Source of the DNA: Melioribacteraceae bacterium
Lineage (GTDB): Bacteria; Bacteroidota; Ignavibacteria; Ignavibacteriales; Melioribacteraceae
Direction of reading: 5' to 3'
DNA length: 5,121 bases
Assembly (NCBI GenBank): GCA_027036655.1
Contig: JALWEC010000085.1
Coordinates: forward strand, 1-5,121
In this document: positions 1 through 5,121 of the stretch, piece after piece
How the letters are laid out: each line of letters opens with the position of its first letter
Position numbering within the stretch: the stretch's first letter is position 1
The notes under the pieces: generated by a model
Seen by the model: the letters and a program-made list of their open reading frames with translations, nothing else
Told to the model about the DNA's origin: nothing
Database searches by the model: none
Translations under genes and position numbers: made by a program

Positions 1-1993
1 GCGCGGAACGGTCGCATTCCACAAGATGACCTTTTTCAAGCAATCCCAATTCTTTGTAGATGCCGCTGAGAAGTCTGGCGACAGTTGTTTTTCCCGTACC
101 GGGATTGCCGGTAAAAACGGAGTGAATACTTCTGTCGATAATTTTCAAGCCGCGTTCCTGCCGCATCTTGGTAACCTTCAGACTTTTAACCAATCTGTTA
201 ACTTCGGATTTAACGTTATCCAAACCTGTCAGCGAATTCAGTTCCTCAAGAAGCTGCTGTAATTTTTCGGGATTTCCTTCAATGGCAAACTTTTCCGTTT
301 TGCGCTTCTCGGAAATTTGTGGGAGAATGTCTTCAACCGTAACCAAGTTCTGCGGAATTTTTTCCCGTTCATCCGGCGTTAAATCTGCAAGGCGCAAAAG
401 ATGCTGCTGCTGAGTTTTTTCAACTATGTTCCGTACAAGGCGGACGTTCCCGAATGTTTTATCGCGGTTGCGGTATTGCTCCATTAAATAAAGACGCAAC
501 TTTTCTTCGGCTTTCTTATCAAGCGTTAAGTTTTTAGATTTGAAAAGTTTTTCGGCAACTTCGATTAGTTCATCGGGAGTGTAATCTTCAAATTCAAATA
601 TTTTGCTGAAGCGAGATTTCATTCCCGGATTGCTTTCGATAAATCTTTTCATTTCATCGGTGTAACCGGCGGCAATCACTATGAACTTTCCTTTGTTGTC
701 CTCCATTTGTTTCAGCAGAGTGTCAATCGCTTCTTTTCCGAAATCCTTTTCATCGCCAGGTTTAACGAGAGTATATGCTTCATCGATAAAAAGCGTTCCG
801 CCCATTGCTTTGTTAATCATATTCATTGTTTTTTCGGCGGTCTGCCCAATGAAACCGGAAACCAACCCTTCTCTGTCGGTTTCAACAAGATGCCCTTTTT
901 CTAAAACGCCAAGCGCTGAAAAGATTTTTGAGATAATTCTCGCAACGGTGGTTTTACCTGTGCCGGGATTGCCCAAAAAGAGAATATGATCTGAAAATTT
1001 GCTTTTTAAGTCTTCCCCCTGCTCGGCAAAATATCGAGCTAATTTCACAAGCCGGTTTACTTCTTCCTTAATGGAGTTAATACCAATCAAGCTGTTAAGC
1101 TCATTCAGCGCCGCTTTCAGCTCTTCTTCGTCAATTCCCAGTTTTACGTTTTTGGCGGTTTCTTCGGAAAAGACTTCTTCAATGTCGGAAAGAACGAATG
1201 TAGAAAATTGCTCTTTTGTAATTTCTTTCAATTCGTCTTCCGATAATTTCAGGAGACGTTTGCTGAGATTAAGTTTTGCCTTGTCGAAGATTCTTCTCAC
1301 TTCTCTTGCGTTGCCGAAATTTTTATCTCTTTTTCTGTAAAGCTCGAGTAGCTTTTTTGCAAGGAATTCTCTTGCTTCGTCATTAATTTCATATTCGTTT
1401 TTATTCAGCATCAGCTCGAATATTTTCATCATCTCATCGGGCGTGTAATCTTCAAAAATAAACTTGCGGTTGAATCTCGATTTCAGTCCTGGATTTGCCT
1501 GCAAAAAAGATTCCATTTCATCCGGATAACCGGCGGCGATTACAATAAACTCTCCCTTTTTATCTTCCATCCGTTTAAGGAGAATGTCAATCGCTTCCTG
1601 TCCGAAATCTTTACCTCCGGGTTTGTAAAGCGTGTAAGCTTCGTCAATAAAAAGAACTCCTCCGAGAGCCGATTCTATTGCCTGGTCAGTCTTTTGCGCC
1701 GTTTGTCCGACAAACTCTCCTACAAGGGCGGAGCGATCAACTTCAACAACGTGTCCTTTCGGAAGAATTCCCATTGCGCGGAAAAGTTGCCCCATCAGTC
1801 TGGCGATTGTTGTTTTACCGGTGCCCGGATTACCGATAAACAAAGAATGAACATTAACTTCTCCGGATGATTTTAATCCGAGCTTTTCACGTTTTTGTTG
1901 AAATTTAAGATAGTCAATTAATTCCCTTATCCCTGATTTAATTGACTCCAAACCGATAAATTCATCAAGCTCTTTCAGAAGTTCTTCAATCGA
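1..1993 (-). repeat. Three tandem AAA+ domain repeats within the large minus-strand protein
   Basis: The AAA+ modules lie at about 1993-1139 (AAA1), 1123-284 (AAA2) and 268-1 (AAA3, truncated). Walker A motifs are 287 and 288 residues apart, and Walker A to Walker B spacing is 63 residues in both complete copies, so the unit length is nearly constant. Each unit opens with a helix of the form ELxxxIGLxxIK, then Walker A, GHxVExDR, GQTAxKT, Walker B, IAAGYxDEM, NPGxKSRF and FEDYTPDE. AAA1 and AAA2 match at more than half of positions by eye across the nucleotide-binding core. The DNA copies have diverged, so this looks like an old intragenic duplication and not a recent one. AAA3 has only its Walker A half in view. 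Confidence 0.9.
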
Positions 1994-3373
1994 TTTTTCT
2001 TCAGGTTCGATTATTTTACTTTGAGAACTTAGTTTATTTTTAATCTCTGTTTTTTCTTTATCGCCTTTCTCATCTTCTTTTCCCGGCTGCGGTTTCGCGA
2101 TAATCTTTTCATCTTTATCCGAAAGAATAAAATACGTTTCCGCAACTTTGAAATTATCAAAATAAAGTTCAACTTTTCCCTGTCCTTCCTGCCGGAAGTT
2201 TTTGTCGTTTTCGAGCGGTTGTGAAAATACAACCGAATCCCATTCGTTGGATACCGGAACTTCAAAAACATTTGTTGAAATTAGAAAATCGTTAACATAC
2301 CAAGCCAGTTTTCCTTCGATTACCGAATCTTCAATCCGAAAAAGAGGATTGGCAAAGACTACTTCAACTGCAATTTTTTTCTTTTTAGTGATATCGATAG
2401 ATGAATAATAGGGACCGACTCCTTTTTCAAAGAAAGGATCTTTCTCGTCAAAAATTTGAAGTTTAAAAACATCTCCTTTTTCGTGAGGATAGAAAAGGGA
2501 TTCGGAACGGAGGAGAGATTTATCAATTTTCTTGACAGGTTTTTCCTCCTTTGTTTTTTTCTTGTCATCGTCGAACAAAGTTTTTGAGATAAGGGATTTT
2601 TTCTTTTTAACTCTCGGAAGTAGTAATTTGTAAACCTTTTCAAATCTCGGATTTCCTGAGAGACGATCCTTTAATTCTTCCGCCTTTTTGAATGCCGGAA
2701 GGTATTGGAACAGATAAAACATCGCTTCTATTTCCGATATCAGCGCTGTTTCGTGTAATTCCGCCAAATCTTTTTCGGCTGTAATTTTTCGCGAGAAATA
2801 GAGTGGAAACCAATATTCCTTATACTTAAAAGCCCGTTCGCAATATTCAACAATTTTTTTTGCGTAGGGTAAATCAAGTTTCTTATTTCCGTGAGAAACT
2901 TTAACGGCTTGTACATATAACTTGTATCGCTCGGGGAGCGTGGGATTTTTTGTAGGGTCAAGATTTAACGCAAGAGAAATTTGTTCGAGAGCTTCGTCAA
3001 AATTATTTAATCCGGCAAATGCTTTTGCTTTATTCTCCAAACTCCAGACAAAATATTTTAAATGTTCGCGATGCGCAACTTCGAGGTCTGCGATAGCTCC
3101 TTCAAAAATACTCATCCGCATTAGGAGATAACCTCGATAGAGATTTGAAATAAGAGGATCGCGGTTTAGTTCAACGGCGGAATTGGCGTATTCCATTGCG
3201 CCGACAGGGTCGCCGTTTTCAAGAAGCGCCCAAGCGTAACAGATTGCAACTTTACTGTCGTTCGGGCGATCGTTTACAAGTTTCTCGGCAATAGGAAGCG
3301 CAAGTCTGAAACGTCCGTTCCATAAATGGTCAAATGCTTCGTCGAGTAATTTGTAAAACTTTTCTTCTTTCAA
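1..3373 (-). CDS. TPR - beta-domain - tandem (at least 3) CbbX/SpoVK-like AAA+ ATPase, C-terminus cut by window edge
   Basis: The frame is open from TTG (3373-3371) to the left edge, giving 1124 visible residues. By eye the domains are: TPR-like repeats at 7-142 with further helices to about 255; a Lys/Asp/Glu linker at 256-300; a beta-rich domain at about 303-419; a second charged linker at 420-455; AAA1 at about 461-745; AAA2 at about 751-1030; AAA3 from about 1036. Walker A motifs (GNPGTGKT) lie at 514-521, 801-808 and 1089-1096. Walker B (LFIDEA) has D577/E578 and D864/E865. SRF arginine-finger candidates are R633 and R921. Pore-loop-like FVG/FIG lie at 554-556 and 841-843, and GN..R sensor-2-like segments start at 687 and 975. 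AAA1 and AAA2 therefore look catalytically intact. No signal peptide or membrane segment is visible, so it is probably cytoplasmic. CbbX remodels Rubisco and EccA (TPR plus one CbbX-like AAA+) serves type VII secretion; neither context is seen here. I infer an ATP-driven protein-remodelling machine of unknown substrate. TTG is the only start candidate between the in-frame stop upstream (3387-3385) and the TPR region; the first internal Met is residue 60, inside the TPRs. Confidence 0.93.
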   Translation of the reverse strand, partial: MKEEKFYKLLDEAFDHLWNGRFRLALPIAEKLVNDRPNDSKVAICYAWALLENGDPVGAMEYANSAVELNRDPLISNLYRGYLLMRMSIFEGAIADLEVAHREHLKYFVWSLENKAKAFAGLNNFDEALEQISLALNLDPTKNPTLPERYKLYVQAVKVSHGNKKLDLPYAKKIVEYCERAFKYKEYWFPLYFSRKITAEKDLAELHETALISEIEAMFYLFQYLPAFKKAEELKDRLSGNPRFEKVYKLLLPRVKKKKSLISKTLFDDDKKKTKEEKPVKKIDKSLLRSESLFYPHEKGDVFKLQIFDEKDPFFEKGVGPYYSSIDITKKKKIAVEVVFANPLFRIEDSVIEGKLAWYVNDFLISTNVFEVPVSNEWDSVVFSQPLENDKNFRQEGQGKVELYFDNFKVAETYFILSDKDEKIIAKPQPGKEDEKGDKEKTEIKNKLSSQSKIIEPEEKSIEELLKELDEFIGLESIKSGIRELIDYLKFQQKREKLGLKSSGEVNVHSLFIGNPGTGKTTIARLMGQLFRAMGILPKGHVVEVDRSALVGEFVGQTAQKTDQAIESALGGVLFIDEAYTLYKPGGKDFGQEAIDILLKRMEDKKGEFIVIAAGYPDEMESFLQANPGLKSRFNRKFIFEDYTPDEMMKIFELMLNKNEYEINDEAREFLAKKLLELYRKRDKNFGNAREVRRIFDKAKLNLSKRLLKLSEDELKEITKEQFSTFVLSDIEEVFSEETAKNVKLGIDEEELKAALNELNSLIGINSIKEEVNRLVKLARYFAEQGEDLKSKFSDHILFLGNPGTGKTTVARIISKIFSALGVLEKGHLVETDREGLVSGFIGQTAEKTMNMINKAMGGTLFIDEAYTLVKPGDEKDFGKEAIDTLLKQMEDNKGKFIVIAAGYTDEMKRFIESNPGMKSRFSKIFEFEDYTPDELIEVAEKLFKSKNLTLDKKAEEKLRLYLMEQYRNRDKTFGNVRLVRNIVEKTQQQHLLRLADLTPDEREKIPQNLVTVEDILPQISEKRKTEKFAIEGNPEKLQQLLEELNSLTGLDNVKSEVNRLVKSLKVTKMRQERGLKIIDRSIHSVFTGNPGTGKTTVARLLSGIYKELGLLEKGHLVECDRSA
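2117..2467 (-). other. Unrecognised beta-rich domain between TPRs and AAA+ modules
   Basis: Residues about 303-419 of the large protein lack the helical pattern of the TPRs and the motifs of AAA+. They show short alternating hydrophobic strands, aromatic residues (a GPYYSS segment near 319-324, an AWYVND segment, an ELYFDN segment) and a closing YFILSD at about 414-419. Highly charged Lys/Glu/Asp linkers flank it on both sides, as expected for a separately folded module. The pattern suggests a beta-sandwich or Ig-like fold that could bind a partner or substrate, but that is inference; I do not recognise the family. Confidence 0.5.
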
Positions 3374-3482
3374 GGGCTTTCCGAAATATTGAACTTAATA
3401 TTCTTTATTAAATTTTTTCCCGAATAATAATTTAAAACTTTTTACGGTATTCTTCGTCATAATTTTCAAAAAGGGAAAGAAG
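3374..3482. promoter_or_regulatory. Divergent intergenic region between the AAA+ gene and the lipoprotein gene
   Basis: This AT-rich 109-bp spacer separates two genes read outward in opposite directions, so it must hold the 5' signals of both unless transcription enters from further away. No hexamer pair with good spacing stands out on either strand. CATAAT at 3458-3463 resembles a -10 box for the plus-strand gene but would leave a leader of only about a dozen bases. No clear operator palindrome is visible. Confidence 0.45.
3470..3476 (+). promoter_or_regulatory. Ribosome binding site of the GIN-domain lipoprotein gene
   Basis: The purine-rich AAAGGGA lies 6 nt before the ATG at 3483. It is a moderate match to the Shine-Dalgarno core with normal spacing, and it supports that ATG, which also places a lipoprotein signal peptide exactly at the N-terminus. 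Confidence 0.55.
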
Positions 3483-4133
3483 ATGAAAATTTTAAGCAAA
3501 GCGTTGTTATTAGTTGTTGGACTTACGTTAGCTGCAGGATGCGGTTTTCATAAAGTAAGAGGAAACGGCGATATTACGGTTAAAGAAATTCCGGTTGAGA
3601 ATTTTCGTTTAATTGAAGCTTCCGGCGCGTTTTACATAAAAGTTAATTTTGGGGATAAGCCCGAACTCAGATTGATTACCGATTCCAATCTGATGAAGTA
3701 TGTTAGAATAAAAGTAAAGGATAACACTCTTTATCTTTCTACGCGTAAGAACGTTTCTCCCACGCGAAAATTACTTGTCGAGATTACAACCAAGCGGCTT
3801 AACGGAGTTGACTTATCCGGAGCAAATACTTTGGTCGTTAACGGAATCCAAACGGATATGTTAAGTCTCGACATAAGCGGAGCTGCGGAAGCCACATTGA
3901 GCGGCGCGGCGGATTTGTTTAAGGTGGATCTTTCAGGCGCGGCTGATCTTGACGCGGAAAACCTTGTTACCAAAACGACTAAAATAGAAGTTTCGGGAGC
4001 CGCCAACGGAACTATTAACGTTACAAACGCGCTTTATGCCGACGTCAGCGGAGCCGCGGATTTAACCTATGTCGGTAATCCGAAACTTATTAATCAGCAT
4101 GTTTCCGGCGCAGGCTCAATCAGAAAAAAATAG
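3483..4133 (+). CDS. GIN-domain (DUF2807) beta-helix lipoprotein
   Basis: This 216-residue protein is predicted to be exported and lipid-anchored. Residues 1-20 form a type II signal peptide: basic start (MKILSK), hydrophobic core, then a lipobox AAGC with C20 as the lipidated residue. The GIN/DUF2807 pattern follows: GNGD at 27-30, the strand FRLIEASGAF at 41-50, then a KDNTLYLS segment near 79-86. From 112 on, SGA motifs recur at 112, 132, 140, 151, 171, 189 and 208 (plus one at 47), often 18-20 residues apart, as expected for rungs of a right-handed beta-helix. The Pfam name is 'putative auto-transporter adhesin, head GIN domain', but this protein is short and has no translocator domain, so an adhesin role is unproven. 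No acidic surface-export signal of the Bacteroidetes type is obvious after C20. It stands alone, divergent from the AAA+ gene and 213 bp before purE. Confidence 0.9.
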   Translation: MKILSKALLLVVGLTLAAGCGFHKVRGNGDITVKEIPVENFRLIEASGAFYIKVNFGDKPELRLITDSNLMKYVRIKVKDNTLYLSTRKNVSPTRKLLVEITTKRLNGVDLSGANTLVVNGIQTDMLSLDISGAAEATLSGAADLFKVDLSGAADLDAENLVTKTTKIEVSGAANGTINVTNALYADVSGAADLTYVGNPKLINQHVSGAGSIRKK

Positions 4134-4184
4134 AAATTCCTTTTTTCCTCTTTAAGAAATTTGTTGGACAAGCCGTGTATGTTG

Positions 4185-4244
4185 AATGCCGCGTTACTTT
4201 AAAAATCGGAGATTAACTTAAACTTGGAGTTTCCCCTCGGCATT
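4185..4244. repeat. Long-range inverted repeat with possible inner hairpins, upstream of purE
   Basis: AATGCCG (4185-4191) is perfectly complementary to CGGCATT (4238-4244), with 46 nt between them. Inside, AAACT (4220-4224) pairs with AGTTT (4228-4232) around a 3-nt loop, and GTTA (4193-4196) can pair with TAAC (4214-4217). Together these could draw a three-way junction. No U-tract follows, so it is not an intrinsic terminator, and the conserved bases of the purine riboswitch are not present. It could be a structured leader, a DNA operator or chance. Confidence 0.3.
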
Positions 4245-4289
4245 TGTGTGAAAACTTTGGTTTTGTTTCGTTAAAGAGTTCTGTCGGAT

Positions 4290-4317
4290 TTGTATTCCAA
4301 TACTTATATTTCATAAT
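4290..4317 (+). promoter_or_regulatory. purE: Candidate sigma70-type promoter for purE
   Basis: TTGTAT (4290-4295) and CATAAT (4312-4317) are separated by 16 bp, and the -10 element matches TATAAT at five of six bases. The -35 match is poor (three of six). Transcription from it would begin near 4324 and leave a leader of about 20 nt. In that case the inverted repeat at 4185-4244 would lie upstream of the promoter, not in the leader. Confidence 0.3.
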
Positions 4318-4346
4318 AAGTTTTTATTAAATCAAAATGGTGGGAA

Positions 4347-4832
4347 ATGAAAAATCCGGTTGTCAGTATTATTATGGGAAGCGATTCCGATTTATCCGTT
4401 ATGAAAAAAGCGGCGGATTTGTTGAAGGAATTTGCCATTTCTTTTGAAGTTAAAATTTTATCCGCGCATCGCACTCCGGATGAGCACGCAAAGTATTCCA
4501 AAGAGGCGGCGGGAAGGGGCGTAAAGGTGATTATTGCCGGAGCCGGAGGCGCCGCTCATCTTGCGGGAGTAACAGCGGCAAATACAATTTTGCCCGTAAT
4601 CGGAGTGCCGATTAAATCAAAACTGGACGGAATGGATTCACTTTTGTCAATCGTTCAGATGCCGAGCGGAGTTCCGGTTGCTACTGTCGCCATTGACGGG
4701 GCAAAGAACGCCGCAATTCTTGCAGTTGAAATGCTTGCGCTTTCCGATGAGAACTTACGGAATAAAATAACGGAGTACAAAAAGAAATTGGCCGAAGAAT
4801 CAATTTCGAAAAATGAAAAGATTAATTTTTAG
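4347..4832 (+). CDS. purE: PurE, class I N5-carboxyaminoimidazole ribonucleotide mutase
   Basis: This 161-residue cytoplasmic enzyme interconverts N5-CAIR and CAIR in de novo purine synthesis. The length is normal for the family and the protein appears complete. Signature elements are in order: the phosphate-binding loop MGSDSD (10-15), SAHRTP (39-44, with the conserved His41 and Arg42), the glycine-rich GAGGAAHL (65-72, with His71) and SLLSIVQMP (98-106). The last two segments follow class I bacterial PurE closely, so I assign N5-CAIR mutase and not the class II direct AIR carboxylase. A small departure is Ala at 73, where E. coli PurE has Pro in AHLPG. The start is fixed by an in-frame stop at 4317-4319 with no other start codon between, and by the usual N-terminal spacing to MGSDSD. 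GGTGGG at 4339-4344 is a close, weak ribosome site. Class I PurE normally works with PurK, which is not adjacent; instead an amidohydrolase gene follows after 9 nt. Confidence 0.96.
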   Translation: MKNPVVSIIMGSDSDLSVMKKAADLLKEFAISFEVKILSAHRTPDEHAKYSKEAAGRGVKVIIAGAGGAAHLAGVTAANTILPVIGVPIKSKLDGMDSLLSIVQMPSGVPVATVAIDGAKNAAILAVEMLALSDENLRNKITEYKKKLAEESISKNEKINF

Positions 4833-4841
4833 AATTTCGGT

Positions 4842-5121
4842 TTGAAAAAGGAGATTTACATCAACGGAAGAATCATCGGCGCAGAGGGCGATTTTTCGCA
4901 GAAAGAGGCGATGGTTGTCGGCGACGGAAAATTTCTCTTTTTCGGAAAAAATGAAGATGCGGAAAAATTTGCCGATGAAAGTTCAAGTGTTATTAATCTG
5001 TACGGGAAGTTTGTTGCGCCTAAGTTCTATGACGCTCATCTTCATTTGATCGAAGGAGGACTTTCCCTTGAGCGACTTGATTTATCGAACGTCTGTTCAA
5101 AAAAAGAGTTTCAGGAGAAAC
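4842..5121 (+). CDS. YtcJ-like amidohydrolase, N-terminal part only (runs off right edge)
   Basis: Ninety-three residues are visible. The N-terminus has the strand pattern of metal-dependent amidohydrolases: KEIYINGRI at 3-11, then a VVGDGKFLFFG segment (residues 25-35), then a GKFVAP segment leading to DAHLHL with H66 and H68, the HxH pair that binds the catalytic metal in this superfamily. The following GGLSLERLDLS resembles the amidohydrolase family 3 (YtcJ) group. Substrate cannot be told from the fragment, and the remaining metal ligands are outside the window. I chose TTG at 4842: it follows the purE stop by 9 nt in the same frame, and the conserved first strand lies before the first in-frame ATG (4911, residue 24). 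AAGGAG at 4848-4853 looks like a Shine-Dalgarno site but lies inside the coding start and leads only to ATC. The usual PG before the (F/L)xD strand is PK here. Probably cotranscribed with purE. Confidence 0.85.
   Translation, partial: MKKEIYINGRIIGAEGDFSQKEAMVVGDGKFLFFGKNEDAEKFADESSSVINLYGKFVAPKFYDAHLHLIEGGLSLERLDLSNVCSKKEFQEK

Larger units (their letters stand above)
4134..4346 (+). other. Non-coding gap between the lipoprotein gene and purE
   Basis: These 213 bp carry no credible gene; the only reading frames are a few codons long. The gap holds a long-range inverted repeat (4185-4244), a weak promoter candidate (4290-4317) and a weak ribosome binding site, GGTGGG at 4339-4344, just before the purE ATG. 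No convincing intrinsic terminator for the upstream lipoprotein gene is visible. Confidence 0.6.

Noticed and set aside
681..1340. Plus-strand open frames of about 100 codons (681-989 and 999-1340) opposite the AAA+ domains
   Set aside because: They lie wholly antisense to clearly conserved AAA+ coding sequence, are rich in Ser/Phe/Leu as expected from reverse-complemented Lys/Glu-rich codons, and show no domain or good ribosome site.
2029..2961. Minus-strand open frames at 2029-2271, 2359-2643 and 2740-2961
   Set aside because: They are out of frame with the continuous long frame that covers the same strand, and are Lys/Arg/Ser-rich without recognisable motifs, so they are shadows of the AAA+ gene.
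3441..3469. TTGAAA (minus strand, 3469-3464) as a -35 box for the AAA+ gene
   Set aside because: No acceptable -10 hexamer lies 16-18 bp downstream on that strand.
3731..4006. Minus-strand 91-codon open frame opposite the lipoprotein gene
   Set aside because: Its repetitive Ala/Ser composition is the complement of the SGA repeats; the plus-strand protein has a signal peptide and a known domain pattern.
4123..4147. Possible terminator after the lipoprotein gene (GAAAAAA at 4123-4129 with TTTTTTC at 4141-4147)
   Set aside because: The arms are almost pure A-T with an 11-nt loop, overlap the stop codon and are not followed by a separate U-tract, so the hairpin would be too weak to call.
4134..4346. 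Purine riboswitch upstream of purE
   Set aside because: A three-stem drawing is possible, but I could not find the conserved junction bases or kissing-loop sequences of the purine class.
4337..4346. ATG at 4337 as an alternative purE start
   Set aside because: It is 10 nt upstream of the chosen ATG and out of frame with purE.
4304..4501. Minus-strand 65-codon open frame over the start of purE
   Set aside because: It overlaps the highly conserved N-terminal half of purE and has no motif of its own.

Overview
The window looks like bacterial chromosome of low-to-moderate GC, about 40% by eye. It holds four protein-coding genes, two of them cut by the window edges. A GIN-type (DUF2807) lipoprotein, weak Shine-Dalgarno sites and two apparent TTG starts fit the Bacteroidetes/Chlorobi/Ignavibacteria group, but no marker gene here fixes the taxonomy. 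I saw no rRNA, tRNA, CRISPR array, insertion sequence or attachment site.

Layout. About two thirds of the window (1-3373, minus strand) is one reading frame that enters from the left edge. It encodes a very large cytoplasmic protein: four TPR-like helical repeats, a charged linker, a beta-rich domain I do not recognise, a second charged linker, then at least three tandem AAA+ domains of the CbbX/SpoVK/EccA type. The third AAA+ domain is cut by the window start, so the true C-terminus and total number of AAA+ modules are unknown. A 109-bp AT-rich spacer separates it from a divergently transcribed gene for a predicted lipoprotein with a GIN/DUF2807 beta-helix built on repeated SGA motifs (3483-4133). 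A 213-bp non-coding gap follows, with a long-range inverted repeat and a weak promoter candidate. Then come purE (4347-4832, class I N5-CAIR mutase of purine synthesis) and, after 9 nt in the same frame, the start of a YtcJ-like amidohydrolase that runs off the right edge.

How the genes relate. purE and the amidohydrolase very probably share a transcript. No purK is next to purE, although class I PurE needs the PurK product. The TPR-beta-AAA+ protein and the lipoprotein share only a divergent intergenic region; one is cytoplasmic and the other membrane-anchored, so a functional link is not shown. The most notable item is the single chain with three or more concatenated CbbX-like AAA+ modules, an architecture that differs from the one-module CbbX, SpoVK and EccA proteins.
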